Origin: Biscogniauxia marginata
Taxonomy: Eukaryota; Ascomycota; Sordariomycetes; Xylariales; Xylariaceae
Direction of reading: 5' to 3'
DNA: 64,000 nt
Assembly (NCBI GenBank): GCA_022695795.1
Contig: MU404058.1
Coordinates: 434,001 to 498,000 of the forward strand
Positions within the stretch are counted from its first letter, which is position 1; each line of letters opens with the position of its first letter. A model generated the notes under the pieces. It was not told the DNA's origin. It saw only the letters and a program-made list of their open reading frames with translations, and searched no databases. Made by a program: the position numbers and the translations under genes. This document shows, one piece after another, positions 48,324 to 60,205 of the stretch.

Positions 48324-48620
48324 CTACACCGACTCTCCTCTTCGGTTTTTCTTAGCCTCCGACCTGATCAGTATAATCCCGGCGGCGATGCACACCGCGG
48401 CGATGACGCAGATCGAGCCCAGCAGCGCGCCGGCGTACCCCGGGAGCAGTTCTGGCGGGGCGTCCTGCCACGTCTTCGCCCACTCGGGAAGCGTGATGCC
48501 GCCCGACTGGATCACGAAGGCGATGATGAAGAGGGCGAATAGGAACAGGGCGAACACCGTCTGTAGTGCCGAGTACAGTGCCAGCCTGAATTGCACATCG
48601 CGTTTTCGTGTGGTTGCCAT
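48324..48620 (-). CDS. Small membrane protein with two helices
   Basis: An intronless minus-strand gene of 98 residues. A basic start (MATTRKRDVQF) leads into the first helix (about 14-37, LYSALQTVFALFLFALFIIAFVI). A short polar loop follows (LPEWAKTWQDAPPELLPG), then a second helix (about 62-85, ALLGSICVIAAVCIAAGIILI) and a basic tail (RSEAKKNRRGESV). Charges suggest both ends face the cytosol. Codon use is strongly G/C-ending, like the housekeeping genes here. I do not recognise a family; a subunit or regulator of a membrane complex is possible but not shown. Confidence 0.6.
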   Translation of the reverse strand: MATTRKRDVQFRLALYSALQTVFALFLFALFIIAFVIQSGGITLPEWAKTWQDAPPELLPGYAGALLGSICVIAAVCIAAGIILIRSEAKKNRRGESV

Positions 48621-51508
48621 TTTTTTTTCTGTTTTGTTTCTGTTTTGGGGTTTTGTTGTCGCTTCGGGAATTTATTGGCTTGCTTGTCCCCGGGAAACCG
48701 GCTATAATAGCATTGCGAAAGGTGAACGGGTAAAGCCTTAGTGAGCGAGCGAGCAAGCAAACAAGGCTTGGTGAGGAGGGGCTGGTTTTGGATTTCGTGG
48801 GTATAAGAGGTAGTAATTAGTAGCCCTATAAAAAGGAAACGTGACTATAGTTAGTAAGCCGCATGTAGTACTGTCCGTATGCCCGTAAACTATAGAAATC
48901 TGGGGCGTCTGAGGGCTTTGCAGCTTCTGGGCATGGTGCTCCGCCTCCGTCATCGCGATACAGAAAGGATCGCGCTAGACGAAGGCTTAATACGCTCAGC
49001 TGGTATACACATACAAACATAAATATCTACCTGTTACTTACTTAGGTGCCTAACTAGTTAACGAGACTTGAAATCTATCGGCTTACTCGGTATGTAATGT
49101 AACCCTTCCTTCATCCCTTGGCCTCCTTGGCTCAGTAAGTTAGTTGAGTTGGTGATGGAGGAGGGGGGGGTGATTGTGTGGTGAGCAAATCGAGCGTGCT
49201 TCCAACTCCGAAATTCGTCCGAGGAAATATATACCTATATAAAGAGAACAAAGAGACCTACTTGGGTTGTCCATGGGGGGCAGAGGGAAAACAAAACTTG
49301 GTTTGTAAATTAGTTTACACTATTGGTTCGTTAATATAGACACTTATTTCTTTTTTCTGCCTCGTGATAGGCACCTAATTACAGTTATTTCTTCAAGCCA
49401 CGAGTGAATGGACAGGCGAGCGGAGTGGAAACCGAAGCCTGCCAAGGCGTATTAATTACATGCATGTTGACCGTGGCACTGCGGATGGGCCGGGAATGAC
49501 GCAACCGCCAGAAAGACGAGGAAGAACAAAGAATGGCAGGTCAGGTCCCCCGGATTACGGGGGTAGCCGAGAAAGCCGAGATCGTGACCAAGATCTGCGG
49601 TCGGATCTGTGTACATGGGGTAGGCTATTGCAGCAAATGATTTATGTTTTCTGGCTGAAATCATGCTGCCTGGCTCTCGACGACGTGCTTGTGATCACTA
49701 CCTGGAGAACACTTACAATAGCCGCTAGGAACCGCCTCTTCTACCCTTCACCTTTTATCTGAACCAATTGGCAGGTGGATACGAATAGGATTTTATAGGA
49801 CTATAGATACGTAATTGTGATAAGGCTGTCTTATGTGGAGCATCCTATTACCAGGGAGGAGGTATCTTTTTCTTATTTCCGTTTTCCCCCTGGAGCCGCT
49901 TCGCAGACAGCCTTGCTCGGCTTTTTTCTTTCTCCTTTTTAAGGACCGTCTAGATGAAAACGAAGCTCCGTGTACGATTGTTTCATCCTTGATTCTTGTT
50001 AAATGTTCGACCAAATCCTCCTTTATAACCATTACGGCTCACACCGAGATTCGTGAGTGCACATGGTGAAATAAAAAGTAGATTTACGCGATCGTGTCGC
50101 AAATATCAAACCTAAATTCCATTCTTGCCCCTCCCCCCCTTTTGTTTATTGCTGGCCAGAACACTACTTATCAACTACTTGCTCGGAAGACTAACCAAGT
50201 CTCCGAATTATTTAAAGAGGAGGCAATCTTTGGCGCAATTGCGCAGTCATACAGTTTGATCAGCAATGTGGCCAGTCTTACGGAAAAGGCGATCAATCTA
50301 ATAATCGTGCATATTAACACTTGAAAATTGAAAGCATATCATCGGATATCCAGGCTTCGCATGTGTGACAAGGCGTCCAATTAGACATTACACTGCGAAA
50401 AGTGTCGAATAGGGTGCAGATGGTGCATCGCATTTATGAATGTGCATTTCCTACATGTGAAGGGCACTCCAAATGGAGCCACGTCTACTCTACTAGATCT
50501 ACCAAAGACATAATCGCGCCATAATATCGAAGCAGGCTGCGGTCTAGCATATTAATTGTTTCAGGCTCGACAGTTACTTCGTCAAGAGCTGAGGATTCCC
50601 TTCGACGCTAGTAAGGTCTCTAAGATGCACTACTGTTAGCAGCAAAACGTGTATTCGCTTCCCACCTAGCTACCGTAGTTAGAGGCTATCGCTAATTATA
50701 ATCGTATAACCCTCATTTTGGAGGTTGCAGGGATCTTTAGTAATCTGAGTGCTTATGGGCACTACCATCGGACCGTGAATCGTATAGGATGGAAGTCTTC
50801 CTCGAACAATAATGCGAGTCGACCCCTGCTTGGGATAAATAGTTGTAACATTAAGTTGTAGAACATCAAGCAGTCATCCCAGTTTGTGAGTGCTATGTCA
50901 CCAAGAATGTGCTATAGGTTCTTAATAATATAGCTGTACAAGGACATTATAAGGACAGAGAAAGGCGGAGATAAGGGGCTCTTGGTAATATAATATCGAG
51001 AGTATTTGATATATTCCTTCTTTATAGATAACTGCAATTGTATTGATAGTTTAACATTGTATAGCAGGCCGCCTGGATAATTTCGTCTTTCTGGCTATCG
51101 TGAAACCTGGGTATACTCCATGAGAATCAGCCCTACCTAGGCCTTCGGCTTGGGTAAGGCATTACTGTAGAGGCTTTAGTCTCTACAAGTCATTCAGTTC
51201 CCATGCCCCTCATGAGTACCTAATGGGAGCGTTTTTACCGGGGTTTTACTCAAGGTCTCATGACCAATGGGAAGCACTGTATTGTATTACATGTATGCAA
51301 GCCACCTGGTACATCCGTGATAACCAGGCAGCCTTCGAAGAGCTTTGCACCCTACACGAGGAGCCTTGCCGGGAAAAAGTTGAAGAAACAAAGCTGTCTA
51401 GCATCCCAATTCTTCTCGACAACCTTAACTTTCATACTTTCACACTTCTTTCGTCCATATCGTCATTACCCCTTTTACTGTTTGTATACGATTTCACCTC
51501 AAGCCACC
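48621..51508. other. 2.9 kb gene-free stretch
   Basis: AT-leaning, particularly at 50.3-51.2 kb, with no conserved frame. An A/T-rich stretch just before the zinc-finger gene forms its promoter and leader. No tRNA or mobile-element signature is seen. Confidence 0.45.
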
Positions 51509-52700
51509 ATGAGCGACTACGCGAGCGACTGCGACCCCCTAACCACTTTGTTGAACGAAGACACCGCGTTGAACCCCATCAACACCTACTTCCCAAACGG
51601 CTGGTTGGACGTTGACACCATTGATCCGTCGCTGCTCCAAAAGCATCCTGAAAATTCTATTGATTTTCCGCCGCAATCCATGTCCCATGATAACGAAATT
51701 CCGCCGAGTTCACAGCCTTATGACGAAAACGGATTACCTGCATCGTATGGGATTTTTTTTCCCCTAACTAGTGACTATTAGGGTGCACCTGATGCAGAGT
51801 CGTACCCCGACAACTATATACATGCATGGGGACGTTGTACAAGCAGCCACGTTTGACTCGCCTATTGGGTTTCCATATCCCGTTCAACCACAGCCCGATG
51901 CTTCCATTGGTGGTGGAAATGATGAAGCGGGGCGGCAGGCAGTCGACGCAGCCAATTGGGCTTCTGATGTCGGCACCTTGGAGTCGCGAAGCCTGCCGAA
52001 TCAACTCTCGTGTTCAGTATCTTACTGTGACCTCGAGTTTGACTCCGAGGATGCATTATATCGTCACAACCGCTCGCCACATGCACCAGGACACTACATT
52101 GTTGATCATAGTATTTTCAAATGCAAATGTGGCGTACAATTCACAAAGCTCTACACCATTGAGCGCCACATCAAAGGCTTTCAAGAATCTACCCCCGAAT
52201 ATGCCTGCCACGAGTGCAATGCCTATACCGGCAAGGCTGCCTTCACGCGAAAGGACAATCTCGTTCAACACCTGAGAGTGTTCCGTAAATACGAGCCTGC
52301 CCAGCTAGAAACCCTTTTCCCACCCCGCCAGGCCCGCATGTACGCTATTTCGGTTTGCCACTTCAGGTCCTGCGAACACTATCGCGGAGCCGAATTCAAT
52401 GACTTGGGTTACCAGGAGCAACAGCGGAACCGGCCTTTTGCCAAACAGTCTGACTACACCGCACATATGAAGAAGGACTATGGCTGGTCTCCTCATCCTT
52501 GCGATTTCCCTGGCTGTAAGAAGGTCGACGGTAAAGGCTTCTTCAGTTTCACCGCGTTGGTCAAGCACCGTGATGAGCAGCATCCCGGTGCTGTACCACT
52601 TGAATTGAAGCCTCGAGTCGTGCGGAAGATCAAGTGTGGCAAATGCCACGAGCGCATGAGTCCTGCCGCAATGACTTATCATTTGCTGCATTGCTCGTAA
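51509..52700 (+). CDS. C2H2-type zinc-finger protein
   Basis: Two exons, 51509-51744 and 51782-52700, encode 384 residues. The intron is very short (37 bases, GTATGG..TTAG) but its removal keeps the frame. The N-terminal third is acidic and Pro/Ser-rich (LLNEDTALNP, DIDPSLL-like stretches), as in activators. The C-terminal half carries several Cys/His units: SVSYCDLEFDSEDALYRH, FKCKCGVQFTKLYTIERH, YACHECNAY..RKDNLVQH, HPCDFPGCKKVDG..ALVKH and a final KCGKCHERM..YHLLHC. Spacing is irregular, as in a class of filamentous-fungal C2H2 regulators. It is presumably nuclear, and its targets are unknown. If the short intron is not spliced, the protein would end soon after residue 80. Confidence 0.75.
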
Positions 52701-53688
52701 AGGTACCAGTTTGTGCGAAGGAACTACGAGGAGTATGTTCAATATCCTTGATGTCGCGCAGCTGTCTAACCATATCCCATGAGAATATTCAAGTTCAGGT
52801 GGAAATTGTCATTCATTAATCTTCCAGGTACTAGTACGACGGGACTTTCACCGATGTGATTAGGGGTTCCAGTCTTTTTGCTCGAATCATGTTTCTAGTC
52901 TTTACGACTTCCTGTACTTGAGATGTTTATGAAATGCGATGGATGGTATACTAGGTCATACCACGTTCCTTCAACAAACTATAGTCATCGTTAGCGCTGA
53001 AGCTCTTCAATACATACACATTTGCTGTTCATCCTTAACGATCATGTTCATGCTCTCTGCTGGCTGTGGACACGATCTCAGAAATATCTACAACCGAAAT
53101 AACTATTTATCATTAAGGGCAGACCGGCATTGTGAGAAGCGGGAATGGATCGTGTTTCGCGACGTAGATCACGGCCCCAGTCGTTACAGTATGTGCGGGC
53201 CGAAGAACGATGGAGCGCGCAGGGGTCTGATGCACAAATATTAATGCCGCTCACCTTTTCCAGATTCCCGTTGCTACATATTACATCGTGGTCCTGCACG
53301 ACGACACGCAGTAACGTAGGATGCATTTAAGCCGTTTAGAGGAACAAGAAGCATGCTTTTAGCATCGAGTAAATGACGAAGGAAGGACGGCATGACTGCG
53401 CAATGGACGTCGGGCTTTCAGGCCCTCATAACGGATATGGCCGCGCGAAGAATGCGGCACAGGCGCGATGATGGTATTCGGCTACAAAACGATAACGTAA
53501 CACTGGCGAACGGAATTTTGCCTGAAAAGGCGGGAGGGCTTTTGGAATGGAGAGATATCTGTAAGAGACTGCGCTTTTCGTTAGGAGTCCGTGAGATGTA
53601 TCTTGGCTGACTCGTCTACGTAGCTCCGTGGCGACAGTAGGTGCCTCGCTTTCCAATGATCAATTCCACCGCGCAAGATCTTAGGCTC
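52701..53688. other. Gene-free spacer upstream of the PAQR gene
   Basis: No conserved coding region is seen. An open frame at 53392-53610 ends at a GTAAGA donor and could be an extra 5' exon of the PAQR gene, but the frames do not join with any acceptor I can find. Confidence 0.4.
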
Positions 53689-54709
53689 ATGATACACGTC
53701 GAGCAGGCATGGGAGTGGCCACTTGCAGACGGGCTATAGGAGGGAATGCGACTCGGTATGGGTATGCTTCCATAGCTGGACGTATATCCACAACGACACA
53801 GGTCAGCCTCAAATCTAGATTTTCCCGGTGCCCCAAGACTTTCTTTCCTGACGGATAATAGTCAACATCTTTTCTCATGTCATCGGCATGCTCCTGTTCA
53901 TGATCTTGCCCCTATACGTCTTCGGCTCCGAAGTGCCGCCTAGATACAAAGTAGCCATGGCAGCCGATGTGCTTGTCTGCAGTATATACTTCCTGGGAGT
54001 TGCAGTATGCTTCACTCTCTCGACTCTGTAAGTCCAAACCTGATATACCTACATACCAGCTAGCCAAGCCACATTCGGCTACTAACTGCACAGTTTTCAC
54101 ACGTTCATGCCACATAGTGAGTCATGGTACATCACCGGGATCAAATTCGATTACCAGGGAATCCTGCTGCTCATGTGGGGGTCGACCATCCCGCTGATCT
54201 ACTACAGCTTCCCTTGTGAGATCGGTATCCAGGTGCCCTACTGGATCACTACTACTGTCCTCGCGGTGCTCTGCTCAGTCGCAACCTTTCACCCGTCAAT
54301 TGGCGGCCCTCACCTCGGACACGTGCGCGCCGTGCTGTTCGGTGCGTTCGGATTCGGGTCCTTCCTCGTCCCTATCACACACGGAGTTCTGAAGTTCGGA
54401 TTGGTGGAGCAGAGCCAACAGATCGGGCTCAACTGGATAGGTCTGACGGCGTTGTTCAATGGTACAGGCGTGATCTTGTATGCCTTCAAGGTCAGTATCA
54501 GCTACGGCTAGTCAACCCACCGGAAAAGAATGCGGTTGCTCATAATTAACCAGTTTCCCGAGCGCTGGTATCCACGGAGATTTGATATCTGGGGCGCAAG
54601 TCACCAAATCATGCATGTTATGGTAGTGCTCGCAGCTCTCGCATATGCCAAAGCTGTGCTACAAGCGTTTGATTATCACCACCAACATAGCATATCATGT
54701 GCAAATTGA
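53689..54709 (+). CDS. PAQR-family (adiponectin-receptor/hemolysin-III-like) membrane protein, 5' end broken
   Basis: Downstream exons are clear: one ending at 53801, then 53862-54027, 54094-54490 and 54554-54709. They read HLQTGYRRECDSVW..YIHNDT|VNIFSHVIG, then STLFHTFMPHSE, FDYQGILLLMWGSTIP, and finally FPERWYPRRFDIWGASHQIMH. These are the PAQR landmarks, including the metal-site residues (S-x3-H in SHVIG/TLFH and the C-terminal H-x3-H in SHQIMH), and imply seven helices. The family includes sterol/zinc-homeostasis proteins and ceramidase-like receptors. The ATG at 53689 gives MIHVEQAWEW, which fits the family start, but the frame shifts by one before HLQTGYRR (near 53720). As given, the 5' end does not read through, through decay or a base error. 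The 3' end faces the MFS gene only 62 bases away. Confidence 0.7.
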
Positions 54710-54771
54710 TATCTATCCCCCTAGACATAGAGGAGCCTGGCGGTGATTGGTGATTCTCTACCAGAGTACCC

Positions 54772-56993
54772 TTACGAAGCTAGCCTGAAGTCCAACCTCT
54801 TATTCCCCTTATCTTGGTGGTCAGAAAGGTAGACGAGCTTCTCCTCCGGCGTCATCGAACTCCACGTCCGGTCTCTCACTCGATTTCGCCACACATAGTA
54901 CGACTTGGCTGCGATATACAGAACCAAGTTGAGTCCGAGTATGCCGAGCAGGATACTATTCCCCCGCCGATAAAGCGGTGCATCGTCCGCGCGGTAGATG
55001 TTTGACGAGATGATAACTCCGGCTTGCAGGAACATATTGTATAGCGCCGCACCAACCGTGCGCGATCGGACGGTGTTAGAGTTCCGCGATATCCATCCGA
55101 CTTGGACGGGATGGCCTAGGATTTCGTTAGTCGCGGTCTGTGGTGGGTGGAGTCTTCCTTCATCATACCCAGCGGCGCGGCCAATAAAAGCGATATCATT
55201 GCCCATGTCAACCATTTCGACGCGTGCGTCGTATCTACCACTCGTAGGTAGATTAGGAATGGCAGGCACCAAAACTGGAAGATCGAGGCGCACGCCGCGA
55301 GCTGCCCGGTGTACTCGGCAAGCGTGGAAAGTGCTAGCATGTTGATGACTAGGACGCCGTTAGCTGATGTTTCCTCAGAAAATATCAGTATACCTTGCTC
55401 TTCAGTACTAAATACGGAATGGTCAGTAGGTTGGTCTGAAACGTGTCGAACCCAAGACCTCGCAACGATAAACTTAGATACTGTTGAGGCGAGAATGTCG
55501 GAATATTAAACGTTAAGCCGATAAAATAAAGGGGCCTTATAGAGGTTTCAATAAGTCATCGCTAGTAGAAGAATGCTGGAGTTACTCACCATAGATCGAT
55601 GTCTGTTAGACTCTTCCATAGCAGTTTAGGGGTAATGGTTTGACGGTTGTGCATTGTGCCTTTACTTGGGTCATCCCGAATCACTCGATTGACCATTATT
55701 GTCTCCTCGCTATAATTGATGATTACTCACAGCTGTCTGGTAGGATTGCAAATAGGTGGTCAACATACCGTGGCGAGAACCAGCCTTTCTTCCCCCGAGA
55801 CCAGCTTGCCGTCTGGGTAGGCCCTGGTGGCATCATGACGAAGGACAACAGCCCAATAGTTCCAGTGATAACACCCTTCTTCCGATTAGTCTACTGCTAC
55901 ATATGTATGTAATCGTATTTTACCTACTTCAATAAGGAAGAGCCATCTCCACCCCGAACGGCCGGAAGCCCCTCGCATATGGAGTAGCCCGAACGCAATG
56001 ACTGCCGCCAAAATATCTGCGATAAACATGCCCGTCCAGAAGAGGCTCAGTCGTATTGTGAGTTCATGGTGTTTATAGAAGTATGACAGATACAGGACAC
56101 ACTAGTCCTAGTCAGCGAATATCCACAATACCCGAGGCCTGAAGGGTCTGAAGGGATTGCTTTCGTACTTCAGGGATAAATCCTCCCTGTAAGATTGCCA
56201 ATAACGCGCGACACGCCAAGAATGATAACCGACTGCTCATAGCAAATTGCGATGCCGACACGGCTGAGAAGAGAGTGATCTGGAACGGAATCCAGCGATC
56301 GGGCCCTAACCATTTCGCAAGAAGTTGGGATGGAAATTCGCTGGCCAGGAAACAAAGCGCATAGATCATGTTTCCCAGATTGTAGTCTGTGTCTCTGTAA
56401 GACCTAGTGTTCCCAGAGTACATGTCGATAGGCTCAAAATACCATTTGTGCTCATGTGCATATCCTCCAAGAAGTTGTCGGTCAGCGCCTGACTGAGGTT
56501 AGCCCTATCCAGCTCCAAAGCAGTGAACATTATAGACGCCCAAGCCATAATACGCCAATCGACTTTTCTCACAACCCCGTTCTCCTCGCCCCAGGTCCAT
56601 CGCGCTAAGGGGTCGAATCGGTGCAAATTCTCCCTATTAATTGGGAATTAGTCTTTGTCCCATCAGTTCTTCCGCCCAGTAAATTTCTAACCAATCATCG
56701 CGAGGTGTATATTGAGCGGCGATGTCAGGTACATCATATATACTTTTCTGTAAGTGAAGAGTGTTAGTCGGTGACGTGGGTGGTTCGGTATTATATAGTC
56801 CTCATACCTGAGTTGCGATGGCGTTCAGGTCATACTCCTTCGTTCGTTGAAACCAAAATCTCCTCGCTTCCTCAGGTTTCCCCAGTGATGGAACGGATTC
56901 AACTGTCTCTTTCTTTTCCTCAATTCCGATGCCGGCTTTATCATGTACAAAAGCCTTTTCTGGTGATATCTTTTCTGGGATGACTGTCGCCAT
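54772..56993 (-). CDS. MFS transporter, allantoate permease (Dal5/ACS) family, one frame break
   Basis: Ten minus-strand exons are predicted: 56993-56808, 56747-56692, 56633-56443, 56386-56169, 56101-55928, 55874-55769, 55709-55590, 55535-55399, 55348-55169 and 55115-54772. Family marks include [86 protein letters not shown] and [13 protein letters not shown]. This proton-symporter family imports allantoate, nicotinate, cysteine or sulfonates. The eighth intron works only with a GC donor (A|GCAAGG). Exon 6 reads GVITG, then must skip one base to reach [11 protein letters not shown], so one base appears missing near 55860; correcting it would give about 570 residues. An alternative donor at the end of exon 5 (G|GTAAAA) could hide the break. 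It is either a young pseudogene or a sequence error. It shares a 777-base promoter with the arylsulfatase. Confidence 0.72.
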
Positions 56994-57770
56994 CGCTAGA
57001 CTCCAAGGTCAACGAAGCTTCTCATAATTTGAGAAATAAAGGATATAAGAACATTAACTATGACAACTCAGTTCCTCGTAAGGGAAATCGGAGTTTGTTA
57101 ACCGTATCACAGTCATCCAAGGGACCCGTCTGTATGGGATTCTTATGTACAATGGGCCACGTCCGTTACATTTGAAGTACCCCGTGCAGCTTATTGTAAC
57201 CTCGTCGCTCGCTGATACTTTCTTGATGACCAGTAATGATAGATCACAATGCGGGGTAGGTTCCTATGAACATATGCTCCCCTTTAGGCTGTATGCTCAC
57301 ACATGTCGTCATCACTTGGTGCCCCTATATGTCGACTAGTCGCCATGATGCACAGATGAGAAGGCAATTCTCTTGTGACTTTAGAACCGTAAAAGCCCTC
57401 AAGCTAATAGGGTGGTCGATTCACTGATGGTGTTTTAATTAGTTACCCAGGGTTCATGTAGTGTCATGCGTTATTGGCAGGACACTGCCCATTCTTCGCT
57501 GGAGCACTAGGCGTTCGTACCGCCGTGTCACTCCCAATCCCAATGTTTGAGAGTTGTTCGTGCCTTACAGCAGTTGGAAAAACTATCTTAAAAGCACTTT
57601 ATAGAATTAGGGGAGCCTCACTCACGATATCTTAATCTCACCAAGGAGATACTTTTTGGTCGACTTGATTCCCAGTTGAGGTATTTCTAGGCAAATCATA
57701 CATAACCCATTCATGAAAGACAATATGTCTAGTTGGCTTTACAGGTTCTCGTCGCGTTAAAGTTGCTGTC
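56994..57770. promoter_or_regulatory. Shared divergent promoter of MFS transporter and arylsulfatase
   Basis: This 777-base region lies between two divergent start codons. Two words are 8-of-10 matches to the fungal sulfur-regulator (Cys3/MetR) consensus ATGRYRYCAT: ATGGTGTTTT at 57427 and GTAGTGTCAT at 57458. Such weak matches occur by chance, so joint sulfur control is only a hypothesis. Confidence 0.3.
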
Positions 57771-59822
57771 ATGGCTGTTCTACAAAGGATTCTATTGTTT
57801 TTCACTTTATGCCTGGGTACTGACTGGGGTTGGTCTGGGCTCGAACTGGCCGATCAAGAGCCTTTCATCGGAGACGGGAGAACTACAAGGCCTAACATAA
57901 TTTTTATTCTCACAGACGACCAAGACCTCCATATGCAATCGCTTGAGTATATGCCATTTGTACAGAAACACTTGATTGACCAGGGAACCTTCTTTCGGAA
58001 ACATTTCTGCACTACTGCGCTCTGTTGTCCGTCGAGAGTCACCCTGTGGACGGGCAAGGCGGCCCATAATACGAACGTCACTAATGTTAGCCCGCCATAT
58101 GGTATGTCACTTGGGATGTATACTTTACATAAAGCTCATCACAAATGCAGGGGGTTTTCCTAAGTTTATCAGTCAAGGTCTAAATGATAAATATCTTCCG
58201 GTCTGGCTACAGGAGGCCGGGTACAACACATACTACACCGGGAAGCTCTTCAACGCACATTCTGTTGATAACTACAATTCACCATATGCTGCGGGATGGA
58301 CCGCTTCGGTGAGTAAATCATAAGCATGTCTCTTCCCTCAACTAATCATTAGTAGGATTTCCTGCTGGATCCATTTACATATTGGTACATGAACAGCACA
58401 TATCAGCGAAGCCATGAACCTCCTGTTAGCTACGAGGGCAAACATACCGTCGATGTCCTCGCGAATAAGGCGTTCGGCCTCCTTGACGAGGCATACGAAG
58501 CACGAAGACCGTTCTTCCTCGGCATTGCCCCTGTTTCACCCCACGCCAACTTGTGGTCTCCCGCATTCAGATACGGCAATCACAGCAACTTGACGGATAT
58601 TGAGTTCAAGCCGCCGGTGCCAGCTGAGAGACACGCGCATCTCTTCAAGGGGGTAAAGGTGCCGCGGACGGCGAATTTCAATCCAGATAAGCCATCGGGA
58701 GCTAGCTGGATTAGAAAGTTGTCCAAGCAGACCCAAGAGAATATTGATTATAATGATAATTTCTATGTGCAGCGCCTTCGAACCCTTCAAAGCGTCGACG
58801 AGATTGTGGATGAATTAGTGCATCGCCTCGAGACCCTCGAAATACTGGAGAACACTTACATCATCTATTCAACGGATAATGGGTACCATATTGGACAGCA
58901 CCGCAGTATGTCATTTCTTGATTTAACTTCTCTCATTTCGCGATGCGGTTAGGCGGCCGAATTGCCTTATAAAATAACATTGCACATCTTTTGGCTTTGT
59001 TAAATTGCTGAGTGTGGAGTTGCCCACATATATTAAAAGAATGAAGGATTGACATCCGTCTTTATAGTGCAGCCAGCAAAGCAGTGTAGCTTCGAAGAAG
59101 ACATTAATATTCCGCTTTTTATCCGGGGGCCTGGGGTTCCTAATAATTTCACAAGCGATATAGTCACTACGCATACCGACTTAGCACCTACTTTATTAAA
59201 GATAGCAGGCGTACCGCCCCGAGATGATTTCGATGGCCTAACGATCCCTCTTACCAGAGACGGTCTATTACGAGCTGGCAAGCGACGGCATGAGCATGTC
59301 ACTGTGGAGCACTGGGGTTTCGCCTCGAACGAGGGTCAGGTCTTTGACTGGTACCCAAGGCTTCACATGAACAACACATACAAAGCTCTCCGCATAATCG
59401 GCGAGTCGTACAACCTTCATTACCAAGTATGGTGCAACAACGAGCGTGAACTACACGATTTAACAGCGGACCCGGGACAGATGACCAATCTATTGCACCC
59501 TGACGAGGAATCACCAGAGACGCTCCTTGGCGTACTGCTTGAGAAGTTGGTAGAGAGATTGGATTCTCTGCTGTTCGTTCTCAAGTCGTGTAAGGCCGAG
59601 ACCTGCATTCGCCCCTGGAAGTCACTCCACCCTGCTGGGAACGTGGAGAGCCTGAGAGAGGCTCTATCCCCGCGCTTCGATGCATTCTACGGTGTAGAAA
59701 CAGATAAAATCAAGTTTGATCGGTGTGAGATGGGATATATACTAGAAGCGGAGGGACCGCAGTTTGGAAAAGGAGTGAGTCACCAGTGGGGCCTCAATCC
59801 GAGCTGGCATGAATGGACGTAG
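57771..59822 (+). CDS. Secreted arylsulfatase (formylglycine sulfatase)
   Basis: Four exons, 57771-58101, 58151-58308, 58356-58905 and 59068-59822, encode 597 residues in one frame. Sulfatases hydrolyse sulfate esters using a Cys converted to formylglycine. The signature LCCPSR places that residue at C85. Calcium ligands appear in ILTDDQD (D49, D50) and STDNGYHIGQH. Other landmarks are GYNTYYTGKLFN, FFLGIAPVSPH and EDINIPLFIRGPGVP. A hydrophobic signal peptide (about 1-22) and several N-x-S/T sites indicate secretion. The overall plan matches fungal arylsulfatases of about 600 residues, and all catalytic motifs are intact. Together with the divergent MFS gene this suggests sulfur scavenging from sulfate esters. 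The actual substrate (aryl sulfate, choline sulfate or carbohydrate sulfate) is not visible, but the C-terminus favours the aryl type. Confidence 0.9.
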
Positions 59823-60205
59823 TTCCAGTGTGGTGGTAATACTCTTTCTGGAAATGTAGTCATCTGGGGTATAAATGATGAAAGAAGTTGACGAGCCCCC
59901 GGGAGCCCAACTATAGGTCAAATAAAGGTTGTGGTCAACTGCGCCGCATGATTAGTCGTTTCTTATTGGCAAGCTGACAATCTCACCCAATTTAATAACA
60001 AGTTAAAGGCTCTCACAAGCCCCTTTCAGTGGCTGAACAAGGGTGAATTAGGCTATCAACACAAGTCCATAGGTAGGTTACATTGTGTATGACCCCTCAT
60101 GCATGTCCAAGGTGACTCACGGTACAGCTGCGTTCAGATATCTTAAGAACTAATACCGCAGGCTCAATTCTCAGGTCGACTCATCTACTGGAAACATCAA
60201 CAGTT
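59823..60205. other. Intergenic region between sulfatase and MFS transporter
   Basis: A 383-base region holding the sulfatase 3' flank and the promoter of the DHA2-type transporter. No coding or RNA gene is seen. Confidence 0.5.
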
